From NCBI GenBank assembly GCA_002369135.1, contig DFEY01000003.1, forward strand, positions 642,338 through 706,337: 64,000 bases of DNA, read 5' to 3'. Below, in pieces: positions 1 to 8,296 of this stretch. Under the pieces are notes generated by a model. It had not been told where the DNA came from, searched no databases, and saw only the letters and a program-made list of their open reading frames with translations. The translations under genes were made by a program, and so were the position numbers. The stretch comes from Lachnospira sp. UBA3790 (GTDB taxonomy: Bacteria > Bacillota > Clostridia > Lachnospirales > Lachnospiraceae). Positions within the stretch are counted from its first letter, which is position 1. Each line of letters begins with the position of its first letter.

Positions 1-819
1 GACGACAAACGTAAGCTAGAGCCAGCTATTAAGTTTACTGGAAACAAGACATATACTACTGAGCCTATTGAGTGGTCTAGTTCAAACAACAAGATTGCAA
101 AAGTTAGTAGTAAAGGTATTGTTAAAGGTCAAGCAAACGGTACTGCTTACATTACTATAAAATCTAAATTCTCAGGAAAGAAAGCATCAGTCAAACTTAC
201 AATTACACCGACAAAGTATATTGCATTTACCTTTGACGATGGCCCTGGTAGATACACTAAGAAATTAGTAGATGCGCTTAAGAAGTATGATTCCAAAGCT
301 ACATTCTTTACTGTCGGAAGAAGCATCGAAAAATATAGAAGTGCTTTAAAATATGCACACGCTAATGGAATGGAAATCGGAAATCATTCATATAGTCATA
401 AGAACTTTAAAAAGTCTTCTAAAAAGACTATTAAGAGAGAAATAAATAGAAACAATCGATTAGTAAAAGATTCAACGGGTGTCAATCCTACTCTTTTACG
501 TCCACCATATGGAAACTATAATAAGACAGTTTCAAAACTTGCTGGTGTACCTATGATTTACTGGTCAGTTGATACGCTAGATTGGAAACATAAGAAAACA
601 AAATATGTTTATAAGAGTATTATGAGACAGTCTGGCAGATGGGACATTGTACTTCTTCATGATATACACAAAACATCTGTGGAAGGATTTATAAAGGCTC
701 TTCCAAAACTAAAGAAAGATAATTTCGAGTTAGTTACGGTTTCAGAGTTATATCAAATCTACGGTAAAAAAATGAAATCCGGAGTTATGTACTACGGTCC
801 TAGAAGAGATGAAAAATAA
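1..819 (+). CDS. Secreted polysaccharide deacetylase with Ig-like domain (5' partial)
   Basis: The frame is open from base 1, so the gene enters from outside the window and its start and any signal peptide are not visible. The first ~70 residues form a bacterial Ig-like (Big_2) domain, with the typical WSSSN and GIVKG pieces. A NodB-type carbohydrate esterase family 4 domain follows. Its motifs are all present: TFDDGPG (catalytic and metal Asp), HSYSH (metal His pair), RPPYG, and a final LLHD. The family removes N- or O-acetyl groups from peptidoglycan, chitin or xylan outside the cell. The substrate cannot be told from sequence. The first ATG inside the frame (370) lies in the catalytic domain and is not a start. 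A bidirectional terminator follows the stop. Confidence 0.9.
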   Translation, partial: DDKRKLEPAIKFTGNKTYTTEPIEWSSSNNKIAKVSSKGIVKGQANGTAYITIKSKFSGKKASVKLTITPTKYIAFTFDDGPGRYTKKLVDALKKYDSKATFFTVGRSIEKYRSALKYAHANGMEIGNHSYSHKNFKKSSKKTIKREINRNNRLVKDSTGVNPTLLRPPYGNYNKTVSKLAGVPMIYWSVDTLDWKHKKTKYVYKSIMRQSGRWDIVLLHDIHKTSVEGFIKALPKLKKDNFELVTVSELYQIYGKKMKSGVMYYGPRRDEK

Positions 820-822
820 ACA

Positions 823-849
823 AAAAGCTGAGGTTAATCCTCAGCTTTT
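823..849. terminator. Bidirectional intrinsic terminator
   Basis: Perfect 11-bp stem AAAAGCTGAGG / CCTCAGCTTTT with loop TTAAT between convergent genes. A/T runs on both sides let it serve the deacetylase gene on the plus strand and rlmH on the minus strand; it overlaps the rlmH stop codon. Confidence 0.85.
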
Positions 850-1327
850 ATTTATGATAAGGTTCATTATTAATTATTCTAAAAGATCTATAAATCTGTT
901 CTAAAAGAATCACTCTCATCAACTGATGTGGAAATGTCATCTTAGAAAAACTAAGTTTCTTATCAGCCCTATCCAAAACAGTTTTGTGAAGTCCTAGAGA
1001 GCCTCCAATCACGAACGTAATATCACTAGTTCCACTTATTCTAAATTCTTCTATTTGCTTCGCCAATTCTACGGAGTCTAATTCTTTGCCTTCAATTGCT
1101 AGCGCAATAACCTTCGACGAATCAGATATTTTATCAAGTATTCTCTTGCCTTCTGTTTCTTTGACGATATCTTCTTCTGTTTGGGATGCGTTTTCCTTAG
1201 TCTTCTCATCTTTTACTTCCACAATGTTTAGCTTACAGTATTTAGACAATCTTTTCGAATACTCTTTAATGGCATCAACGAAAAACTTTTCTTTAATTTT
1301 CCCAACTGAAATAATTGTTATTTTCAT
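848..1327 (-). CDS. rlmH: 23S rRNA (pseudouridine1915-N3)-methyltransferase RlmH
   Basis: 159 residues, the normal length for this small SPOUT-class enzyme, which uses S-adenosylmethionine to methylate pseudouridine 1915 in helix 69 of 23S rRNA on assembled 70S ribosomes. The C-terminal knot is plain: FVIGGSLGL in the SAM-binding loop, then the family tail HQLMRVILLEQIYRSFRI ending in NEPYHK. The start ATG has GAGGT eight bases upstream. A TATAAT-like -10 (1348-1353 on the plus strand) lies just upstream, so it is probably transcribed alone. It ends in the terminator shared with the deacetylase gene. Confidence 0.96.
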   Translation of the reverse strand: MKITIISVGKIKEKFFVDAIKEYSKRLSKYCKLNIVEVKDEKTKENASQTEEDIVKETEGKRILDKISDSSKVIALAIEGKELDSVELAKQIEEFRISGTSDITFVIGGSLGLHKTVLDRADKKLSFSKMTFPHQLMRVILLEQIYRSFRIINNEPYHK

Positions 1328-1370
1328 ATTGTTACCTCGCCAAAGAATTATAACATATATTCTTATTTGC

Positions 1371-1399
1371 TTGTGAGAAAAAACTTATTATTATATAAT
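1371..1399 (+). promoter_or_regulatory. Sigma-A promoter
   Basis: TTGTGA (1371-1376), 17-bp spacer, TATAAT (1394-1399). Lies upstream of the 202-residue membrane protein gene, whose ribosome binding site GGAGG sits just before its ATG. Confidence 0.7.
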
Positions 1400-1432
1400 T
1401 GTTTTTAGATTAATTTAGCACGGAGGATAAAT

Positions 1433-2041
1433 ATGGATAATCTATATGATGAAAATAAAGATGTGAAAACTACAATAGATGAAGAAATCACTGAAGAGCT
1501 AGTTGAAAACGAGACTCCTACTGAGGAAGCATTTGATAGAGAAGAAAGTTTCTTTGGCGGTGGCGATAATACATATGTTAAAAAGGCAGACAAATATGAA
1601 GATGTAAGATCATCTGCTTTCACAATGTTGATTGTTGGAATGCTTGGAATAATATTTGTAATTCTTGCGCTTACTAAAGTTATAAATATTCCATTCAGCG
1701 AAACAACTGCTTGGTTATTCTATTCAATTATGAGTATTGTCTTTGTTGCATTTACTATCGCTGGTTTCTTTTCATTAAGAAGAGCAAACAAATTAAAAGG
1801 CGAGGCTGAGATTGAAAATGAAAAGATTGATGAAATTAATGCATGGGCAAATGAAAATGTTTCTAAGACTGTTATAGATACAGATTTAGACTTAAATGAA
1901 TCTGTTGAAATCTTATACTTCTCAAGAGCTGAAAAAATCAAAGGACTATTAATGCATCAGTTCGAAGATGTTGATGAAGGTTTGATTGATCTTCTAACAG
2001 AAAGCATCTACACAAAGATTTATGAAGAAAACGAAGAATAA
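1433..2041 (+). CDS. Hypothetical membrane protein with two transmembrane helices
   Basis: 202 residues of unknown function. The N-terminal ~60 residues are acidic and probably cytoplasmic. Two hydrophobic helices follow at about residues 63-85 and 92-115, separated by a short loop. The C-terminal ~85 residues are charged and alpha-helical, rich in Glu, Asp and Asn. There is no signal peptide or recognisable enzyme motif. The start is supported by GGAGG placed seven bases upstream and by a good promoter. It is a single-gene unit with its own terminator. Confidence 0.8.
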   Translation: MDNLYDENKDVKTTIDEEITEELVENETPTEEAFDREESFFGGGDNTYVKKADKYEDVRSSAFTMLIVGMLGIIFVILALTKVINIPFSETTAWLFYSIMSIVFVAFTIAGFFSLRRANKLKGEAEIENEKIDEINAWANENVSKTVIDTDLDLNESVEILYFSRAEKIKGLLMHQFEDVDEGLIDLLTESIYTKIYEENEE

Positions 2042-2045
2042 AAAT

Positions 2046-2075
2046 AAAAACAGCTATCAATCGATAGCTGTTTTT
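2046..2075. terminator. Bidirectional intrinsic terminator
   Basis: 13-bp stem AAAAACAGCTATC / GATAGCTGTTTTT with loop AATC, between the convergent membrane protein gene and the HAD phosphatase gene. Confidence 0.85.
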
Positions 2076-2082
2076 TTATGTC

Positions 2083-2820
2083 TTAATTTAATTTTGGTAA
2101 ATCATTTACATACTCTTTAAATAATTTCCAATTTCCACTCTTATACATTGATGTGTCGTCATTGTCTGGATTTAATATATAGCCTTCTATCAAGAAAACA
2201 TCTATTCCAAGTTCTGCAGCATACATGTCTTCTTTCACATCGTTACCGACCATCAAGCAATCACCTGGGTCTTTGTCCATAATCTTAAGTATATGCTCAT
2301 AGTATTTGCGATTTGGTTTTGTGTAACAAGAATTCTCATATGATGAAACATAATCAAAATCCTTAACACTAAATCCAAGCCATGACAGTCTCTCATTCAC
2401 TGCAATCTCAGGAAACATAGGCTTAGTAGCTAACACTACTCTGTAACCTTTTTCTTTTAACATCGTTACAGCATCATGACAACTCTGACTAGGTCTAACC
2501 ATATATCTAATCATCTGGAAATCACCCTTGTAGAATTTGTCTAGCAGCTTTTGGAAACGACGTTTAAACTTTTCATCATACATTTCATTCTTTGATGCTA
2601 AGTCTTCCATCAAAACTTTCCAAAACAATTCTTCATTTGTAATTAGGCCATCATTCACTTCCATTGCACCAGTGGCTTTCCATATAGATGGAACTATATC
2701 ATCAGAATTCAAATCATTAGATTTTAGAAAACCCGTCATAAGTTCCACATATGTATCGATAAACTCTTTCATATCGATTGGAAGTAATGTGCCGTCTAAG
2801 TCAAATAAAACTGTATTCAT
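2083..2820 (-). CDS. HAD-superfamily hydrolase (predicted phosphatase)
   Basis: 245 residues with the HAD signatures in order: DLDGTLLP near the N-terminus (nucleophile Asp7, acid/base Asp9), a Thr in LATKP (motif II, with Lys), and GNDVKED near residue 195 (motif III Asp pair that holds Mg). A helical C1 cap lies between motifs I and II. The family hydrolyses small phosphoesters; the substrate is not clear. Its ATG overlaps the stop codon of yebC by one base (TAATG), so translation is probably coupled. It is the last gene of the rex-nnrE/D-alr-yebC group and ends in the terminator at 2046-2075. Confidence 0.85.
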   Translation of the reverse strand: MNTVLFDLDGTLLPIDMKEFIDTYVELMTGFLKSNDLNSDDIVPSIWKATGAMEVNDGLITNEELFWKVLMEDLASKNEMYDEKFKRRFQKLLDKFYKGDFQMIRYMVRPSQSCHDAVTMLKEKGYRVVLATKPMFPEIAVNERLSWLGFSVKDFDYVSSYENSCYTKPNRKYYEHILKIMDKDPGDCLMVGNDVKEDMYAAELGIDVFLIEGYILNPDNDDTSMYKSGNWKLFKEYVNDLPKLN

Positions 2821-3548
2821 TATTCATCCCAATTGTGATAAACCTTCTGAACATCCTCATCTTCATCTAGTCTATCTAAAATAATATTAATCTTCTTAAT
2901 AGAATCTTCGTCTGTTAGTTCAACATAGTTTTGAGGAATCATTGTAACTTCTGCCTCTGCCATTTTGATTCCCTCTTTTTCTAATGCTTCTCTTACCGCA
3001 CTGAAATCATTAGGAGCAGTTATTACTTCAAATGAATCTTCCTCTTCAATAATATCTTCAGCACCAGCGTCCAATGCCATCATCATTAGTTCATCTGCGT
3101 CCAAATCGCATTCTTCTTTGGCGATGATGATCTGACCCTTTGTATCAAACATAAATGATACACAACCCTGAGTACCAACATTACCGCTTCCTTTTGTAAA
3201 GCAAGCCTTAACATTAGCAGCTGTTCTATTTCTGTTATCTGTAAGAGCATCTACAATAATAGCTGTTCCATTTGGACCGTAGCCTTCGTATCTTACCTGC
3301 TCGTAATTTACAGCGTCCATATTTCCAGCAGCCTTCTTGATACCACGCTCAATAGTATCGTTAGGCATGTTGTTTGCTTTTGCTTTTGCAATAACATCAC
3401 GAAGTTTACTATTATTATCTGGATCTGCTCCGCCTTCTTTCACGGCTACAGCTATTTCCTTACCAATAATTGTAAACATCTTGCCCTTAGCAGCATCGTT
3501 CTTTTCTTTCTTATGTTTTATGTTCGCAAATTTTGAATGTCCTGACAT
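2820..3548 (-). CDS. yebC: YebC/PmpR/TACO1-family protein
   Basis: 242 residues, the usual length, starting with the family hallmark SGHSKFANIKHKK. Members are described as DNA-binding regulators and, more recently, as factors that help ribosomes through difficult peptide stretches, like mitochondrial TACO1. The motifs NMPNDTIERGIKK and YEGYGPNG are also typical. The start has AGGAGG upstream. The gene lies 9 bases downstream of the alr stop codon and overlaps the HAD gene start, so it is inside an operon. The exact cellular role is not shown by the sequence. Confidence 0.95.
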   Translation of the reverse strand: MSGHSKFANIKHKKEKNDAAKGKMFTIIGKEIAVAVKEGGADPDNNSKLRDVIAKAKANNMPNDTIERGIKKAAGNMDAVNYEQVRYEGYGPNGTAIIVDALTDNRNRTAANVKACFTKGSGNVGTQGCVSFMFDTKGQIIIAKEECDLDADELMMMALDAGAEDIIEEEDSFEVITAPNDFSAVREALEKEGIKMAEAEVTMIPQNYVELTDEDSIKKINIILDRLDEDEDVQKVYHNWDE

Positions 3549-3557
3549 AATATCCTC

Positions 3558-4742
3558 CTAAACCTCTATCTCGTATTTATCGTCATAGTAGTCTTTGCTA
3601 CCAACTATTTTTCCATCTTTTATATAAACTCTAGGAACTCGCTTTCCAACGTCGCACACAATCTCGTAATTAATTGTTCCCATCTCGTTTGCAATATCAT
3701 CAGCGCTGATAGTTTCATCACCATCAGTTCCCATCAATGTAACCAAGTCGCCTTCTTCCACATCTAGTCCAGTCACATCAACCATAAACTGATCCATACA
3801 AACTCTACCAACTATTGGAACTTTGTTACCCTTTATGATAACCACTCCTTTATTGCTTAAACCTCTTGGATAACCATCACCATATCCAACCGGGATAGTT
3901 GCAATCTTCATAGGCTCATCTGTCACATATGTACTTCCGTAACTAATGCCTGTGCCCTGTGGCACATCTTTAACGTAAATAACGTGGCTGTACAAACTCA
4001 TCGCAGGGAAAAGCTCAATGTTTTCTTTGTCCATCTCGTCTGATGGGTATAGGCCGTATAGTGCAATGCCCGCCCTCGACAAAGACATTGAAGTCTCAGG
4101 CATTTCCATAATAGCTGCTGAGTTAGCACATTGATATATTGGAATGTCTAAACCTTTGTCTTTTAGAATCTTTATAAACACATCAAACTTTGCTAACTGT
4201 GAATCCGCATGAGCTTTATCTTTATAATCAGCCTTTGCAAAGTGTGTAAACAATGAATAAACTTCTATATTATCAAGCTTTGAAATCTCTACAATCTCAT
4301 CAGCTGAATCTTCAGTTGGTTCGTATCCAATTCTACCCATACCAGTATCAACTGCTACATTTAGTTTTACAGTTTTACCGGCGTCTTTGGCGTAGTCGGA
4401 TAAAACTTTGGCGCGCTCAATCCCTGAAACACAAGGAATCAAATCATCATTTAAAATCACATCAAAATCATACTCTGTAGAATATCCAAGCAAAAAGATT
4501 GGCTTATCTATTCCATGAGCACGAAGGTTGTGTGCCTCGTAAGCTGTTGCCACTGCAAAGCCTGAGCAAATATCATCTATAGCCTTTGCCACAGGCACCG
4601 CACCATGACCGTAGGCATCAGTTTTAATAACACCTAACATCCCAGTGCTTGGTTCCAACTTCGCTTTTAAATTTTCAGCATTTTTTCTGATGTTATCAAG
4701 ATCAATATTCGCATAACATCTGTAATACTTATCTAAATTCAT
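3558..4742 (-). CDS. alr: Alanine racemase
   Basis: PLP-dependent enzyme making D-alanine for peptidoglycan. The cofactor lysine lies in VIKTDAYGHG (the usual motif is KADAYGHG), and the second catalytic residue, Tyr, is in GISYGSTY. Substrate residues MDQFMVDVT and YGDGYPRG are present. I chose the ATG at 4742 (MNLDKYY, 394 residues) because GGAGAG stands seven bases before it. The ATG 12 bases upstream, which would extend the frame to 4754, is itself part of that ribosome binding site. It directly follows nnrE/D and precedes yebC in the same operon. Confidence 0.95.
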   Translation of the reverse strand: MNLDKYYRCYANIDLDNIRKNAENLKAKLEPSTGMLGVIKTDAYGHGAVPVAKAIDDICSGFAVATAYEAHNLRAHGIDKPIFLLGYSTEYDFDVILNDDLIPCVSGIERAKVLSDYAKDAGKTVKLNVAVDTGMGRIGYEPTEDSADEIVEISKLDNIEVYSLFTHFAKADYKDKAHADSQLAKFDVFIKILKDKGLDIPIYQCANSAAIMEMPETSMSLSRAGIALYGLYPSDEMDKENIELFPAMSLYSHVIYVKDVPQGTGISYGSTYVTDEPMKIATIPVGYGDGYPRGLSNKGVVIIKGNKVPIVGRVCMDQFMVDVTGLDVEEGDLVTLMGTDGDETISADDIANEMGTINYEIVCDVGKRVPRVYIKDGKIVGSKDYYDDKYEIEV

Positions 4743-4754
4743 AACTCTCTCCAT

Positions 4755-6227
4755 TTATTTAAACAATGTCGTAAGCTCTTCTATTATATCACTTGCCATT
4801 AGAGATGTCTTTGAAACTCTCTTAGCAGCCTGATCTCCTGCAAAACCATGGATGTATGGTCCAAGAACCGCTGCTGCGTTAAAGTCCACGCCAATTCCAA
4901 GTAGGCCAACAATAATACCTGTCAAAACATCTCCACTGCCAGCTGTTGCCATTCCGTTGTTACCTGTCATGTTTACAAATAAGTCATCGCCCGATGCTAT
5001 AACAGTTCTTGCATCTTTAAGCACTAGGTTTGCAAACTGTTTCTTGTGGAAATTCTTTGCTGTCGCAAACAAGTTATTCTTAATCTCATCTACATCCTTC
5101 TTAATAAGTCTAGACATCTCTCCAAGATGTGGAGTCAAAATAACTTCTGCATGTAACTTCTTATATAGATTTCTATTCTTAGCAATTGTGTTGATAGCGT
5201 CTGCATCCACCACACAAGGTTTCTTAGAATCCAAAACCTTCTCTACCATTATATTTTGAATATCACCAGTTCCAAGTCCAGGACCTATGGCAATAACATC
5301 GGCCCATGCTATAGATGCTTCGAGTGATTTAACGTCAAACTCTTCTGAATCATATGTATTAACAACAGCCTCAGGCAAAAGTTTTCCAATAACCTCTTTG
5401 TTTTCCTGTGCTGTAAATAATCTAACTAGACCTGCACCCACTCTGTATGCAGCCATTCCACTCATTGCAGCCGCGCCAGACATTTCTTCGTTGCCGGCAA
5501 TAATTAATACTTTTCCAAAACTTCCTTTGTATGAATAGTTTGGTCTATTTGGGATAAGCGACAAATCATAATTATCCACATACTTTGCCGCGTTCTTACA
5601 TTTATCATATGCATCAATTGGATAACCGATATCGCCCACACATACTTCTCCGCAATAGTCAGCGCCAGGATACATTGCTGTACCAATCTTGTGACATCCA
5701 ATAGTCACTGTGTAATCCGCCTTAACAGCTACACCCATTACTTCAGCAGTATCAGCATTTATACCTGATGGCAAATCAACAGAGTAAACTGTAGCTCTAG
5801 ATTTATTGATAAGTCTTATAGCCTTACCCTGAATTCCAATAACATTTCTAGAAACGCCCACGCCAAAGATAGCATCAACTATCACATCTGCATGAACCAT
5901 TTCACGAACAATATTTATCTTTAACTTTTTAGCAATTTCAAGCTGTGCCAAAAACTCAGGTGATGCACTTGATCTAACACCACAAACATAAATTGTCACA
6001 TCATACCCTTTTAGCGACAAAATACGTGCGATAGCCACACCATCTGCTCCGTTGTTTCCAACGCCTGATACTACTATAATCTTTTTATCCTTTGGCTCAT
6101 TACATAAAATTAGGTCGACTACAGACAAAGCAGCTCTCTCCATCAAAACCATAGATGGAATTCCCAAGCGCTTTATAGCGTACTCATCGACCTTTTTTAT
6201 ATCACTACCTGAAACAATATATTCCAT
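4755..6227 (-). CDS. nnr: Bifunctional NAD(P)H-hydrate epimerase / ADP-dependent NAD(P)H-hydrate dehydratase
   Basis: 490-residue fusion that repairs hydrated NADH and NADPH. The N-terminal YjeF_N epimerase domain (about 1-215) shows the GNNGADG loop and the IFGVG and DLPSGINADT pieces. The C-terminal ribokinase-like dehydratase domain (about 225-490) shows LTPHLGEMSRL and ATAGSGDVLTG, the ADP-binding and catalytic Asp region. Both halves look complete. It sits nine bases downstream of rex, so nicotinamide cofactor repair is placed next to the sensor of the NADH/NAD ratio. It directly abuts alr. Confidence 0.96.
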   Translation of the reverse strand: MEYIVSGSDIKKVDEYAIKRLGIPSMVLMERAALSVVDLILCNEPKDKKIIVVSGVGNNGADGVAIARILSLKGYDVTIYVCGVRSSASPEFLAQLEIAKKLKINIVREMVHADVIVDAIFGVGVSRNVIGIQGKAIRLINKSRATVYSVDLPSGINADTAEVMGVAVKADYTVTIGCHKIGTAMYPGADYCGEVCVGDIGYPIDAYDKCKNAAKYVDNYDLSLIPNRPNYSYKGSFGKVLIIAGNEEMSGAAAMSGMAAYRVGAGLVRLFTAQENKEVIGKLLPEAVVNTYDSEEFDVKSLEASIAWADVIAIGPGLGTGDIQNIMVEKVLDSKKPCVVDADAINTIAKNRNLYKKLHAEVILTPHLGEMSRLIKKDVDEIKNNLFATAKNFHKKQFANLVLKDARTVIASGDDLFVNMTGNNGMATAGSGDVLTGIIVGLLGIGVDFNAAAVLGPYIHGFAGDQAAKRVSKTSLMASDIIEELTTLFK

Positions 6228-6236
6228 AATAGTCTC

Positions 6237-6860
6237 CTATTTATTCTCTTTTATTTTGTAGCAGAGTTTCATCAAACTCTCCGACAAATGAACATTTTCA
6301 ACTTGAACATCATCTGCAAACTTAAGATCAGTATGTGCAAAGTTCCAGAACGCTTTTATACCACATTCCACTAACTTTTCTGCGATCTCTGTAGCAGGTT
6401 CCTTTGGAAGACAAAGCGCAACTATATCTACTTGGTTTTCTTTGACGTAGTCATATAAACCATCAATATCCATCACAACACCCTGCGCAGTTTTCATTCC
6501 CACAAGTGCTGGGTTCTCGTCAAATAGCGCAGTTATTTCAAAACCACGGTTCTTAAAGTTTCCATAGTTTGCAATAGCTCTGCCTAAGTTTCCTGCACCC
6601 ACAATAACCATTTTATGTGGTTTATCTAAGCCCAATAATTTGCCGATTTCATCATAAAGGAACTGGACGTTATAACCGTAGCCCTGTTGACCAAAACCGC
6701 CAAAATTATTGAAATCCTGTCTAATTTGTGATGCTGTAACGTTCATAAGTCTGCTTAATTCCTCAGAAGAAACGCGTTCTACATTCTGAGAAAGTAATTC
6801 ACCTAAATATCTATGATATCTAGGTAATCTTGATATTACAGCTTCTGAAATCTTGTTCAT
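6237..6860 (-). CDS. rex: Redox-sensing transcriptional repressor Rex
   Basis: Rex senses the NADH/NAD+ ratio and represses fermentation genes until NADH rises. The N-terminal winged helix (about 1-80) contains RLPRYHRYL and SAS-like DNA-recognition residues with QIRQDFNNFG; the Rossmann domain follows with VIVGAGNLGRA. A C-terminal swap helix is present (LMKLCYKIKE). I chose the ATG at 6860 (MNKISEAV, 207 residues), because GGAGGAAG stands just before it; the longer frame to 6872 would begin with TTG and place this site inside the gene. It is first in the rex-nnrE/D-alr-yebC-HAD row. Confidence 0.95.
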   Translation of the reverse strand: MNKISEAVISRLPRYHRYLGELLSQNVERVSSEELSRLMNVTASQIRQDFNNFGGFGQQGYGYNVQFLYDEIGKLLGLDKPHKMVIVGAGNLGRAIANYGNFKNRGFEITALFDENPALVGMKTAQGVVMDIDGLYDYVKENQVDIVALCLPKEPATEIAEKLVECGIKAFWNFAHTDLKFADDVQVENVHLSESLMKLCYKIKENK

Positions 6861-7046
6861 ATCTTCCTCCAAAAGTCTTAAAAACTATGAAATATTATAG
6901 TCATTTTAGGCGAGATTGTCAAATTCTTCACAAAGTTTGTAATATTTAGTTTTGCCATTATTTTTCGCGGTTTATTCTGCTCTTTTTATTGCATTTAGTC
7001 CTTTAAAATATTAAAATACTTCTAGAATATTTTTTAGGAGATTATT

Positions 7047-7979
7047 ATGGAAAATAAGAAAATAGTTGTGGCTCTAGGTAGAAATGCATTCTCAGAGTCA
7101 TTCCCAAAACAACATGAAAGAGTTAAGGCTGCAGCGAAAGCTATCGCAGACTTGGTAGAGGCTAAATACGATGTGGTTGTTACTCACAGTAACGGTCCTC
7201 AAGTTGGAATGATTCAAACTGCTATGACAGAGTATTCTAGATTAGATGAAAATCGTACTGTTGCTCCAATGTCTATCTGTGGTGCTATGAGTCAGGGCTA
7301 TATCGGATATGACTTACAAAACGCTATTAGAAGCGAGCTTCTAGGAAGAGGAATTTATAAGACAGTCTCTTCTATCATCACTCAAGTTAAGGTTGATCCT
7401 TTTGATAAGGCTTTTAATAATCCAACTAAGATGATTGGACGTCTAATGACAAAAGATGAGGCTGACCATGAGCGCGCAAAAGGAAACTATGTAGAATATG
7501 AAGAGGGCGACGAAGGATACAGAAGAATTATCGCTAGTCCTCGCCCAGTTGATATATATGAGATAGATGCTATCAAAACATTATCTGATGCACATCAAGT
7601 AGTTATTGCTGCAGGTGGCGGCGGAATTCCAGTTTTGGAACAAAGAACTGCTCTTAAAGGTGCTAGTGCTATTATCGAAAAAGATTACACGGCAGCTAAG
7701 ATGGCAGATATGTTAGATGCTTCTGCTCTTATGATTCTTACTTCAAGCGATTACCTAACATACGATAAAGATGGTGAGCAAGTTGAAGTTAAAGAGATTT
7801 CAAAAGAAGATGCCAAGAAATTGATTGATGACGGATACTTTGATCCAGTAACATCTCTACCAAAGATTGATGCTTCACTATCATTTGTACTTGCTAAAGA
7901 CGGACGAAAAGCAATCATTACAAATCTAGATAAGGCATTAGAAGGTATTGAAGAAAAAGTTGGAACAATAATTAAATAA
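7047..7979 (+). CDS. arcC: Carbamate kinase family protein
   Basis: 310 residues of the amino-acid kinase fold, closest to carbamate kinase, which makes ATP from carbamoyl phosphate and ADP. Seen motifs are THSNGPQVG (family THGNGPQVG), PRPVDIYE, VIAAGGGGIPV and EKDYTAAKMA. The first glycine loop reads ALGRNAF where the family normally has ALGGNAL, an Arg for the second Gly. AGGAG precedes the ATG. No arginine deiminase, ornithine carbamoyltransferase or other carbamoyl donor gene lies nearby; it stands alone between terminators. The assignment to the family is firm, the carbamate substrate less so. Confidence 0.85.
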   Translation: MENKKIVVALGRNAFSESFPKQHERVKAAAKAIADLVEAKYDVVVTHSNGPQVGMIQTAMTEYSRLDENRTVAPMSICGAMSQGYIGYDLQNAIRSELLGRGIYKTVSSIITQVKVDPFDKAFNNPTKMIGRLMTKDEADHERAKGNYVEYEEGDEGYRRIIASPRPVDIYEIDAIKTLSDAHQVVIAAGGGGIPVLEQRTALKGASAIIEKDYTAAKMADMLDASALMILTSSDYLTYDKDGEQVEVKEISKEDAKKLIDDGYFDPVTSLPKIDASLSFVLAKDGRKAIITNLDKALEGIEEKVGTIIK

Positions 7980-7981
7980 AC

Positions 7982-8012
7982 AAAAAGGACATCAATAGAT
8001 GTCCTTTTTGTT
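7982..8012. terminator. Bidirectional intrinsic terminator
   Basis: Stem AAAAAGGACATC / GATGTCCTTTTT with loop AATA, between the convergent carbamate kinase and flavodoxin-remnant genes. Confidence 0.85.
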
Positions 8013-8016
8013 TATG

Positions 8017-8274
8017 CTAAATAAGTCCGTAATTAGATAACCAAGTTTTTACATCGTCTTTTGCATTAGCAGCCTGGCTTCCGTTTACAGATAGCCCTGA
8101 TTTAACATCTGCTCCAGGCGCATATTTTTTAATATCACTCTCACTTCTTCCCATTCCACTTCCTTCATTTGTACAGAGAGGAAGAATAGTTTTTCCTTCG
8201 AAGATATATTTCATTGAACCGCCAAAATAGTTTTCATCAGCTCTTGAGAAAAAAGCTATTAATGTCTTTGACAT
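8017..8274 (-). CDS. Internally deleted flavodoxin-like protein (probable remnant)
   Basis: Only 85 residues. The first ~19 residues (MSKTLIAFFSRADENYFGG) match the FMN phosphate-loop end of a flavodoxin-like protein, and the last ~57 residues, beginning GKTILPLCTNEGSGMGRSE, match the C-terminal third. The middle of the fold, roughly 80-90 residues including the central strands, is missing, yet the frame is kept. The ribosome binding site is nearly perfect (AAAGGAGGTGA), and it decides the ATG at 8274 over a TTG at 8295. It is last in the TetR-controlled operon, behind a complete flavodoxin-domain lipoprotein. A working FMN fold seems unlikely. Confidence 0.75.
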   Translation of the reverse strand: MSKTLIAFFSRADENYFGGSMKYIFEGKTILPLCTNEGSGMGRSESDIKKYAPGADVKSGLSVNGSQAANAKDDVKTWLSNYGLI

Positions 8275-8296
8275 GTTGTCACCTCCTTTTGTCAAT

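Noticed and set aside
1086..1376. Hydrophobic open frame opposite rlmH
   Set aside because: Its sequence mirrors rlmH codons; rlmH is a clear conserved gene.
4253..4480. Leu/Gln/His-rich open frame on the plus strand
   Set aside because: It is antisense to alr, with no ribosome site and unlikely composition.
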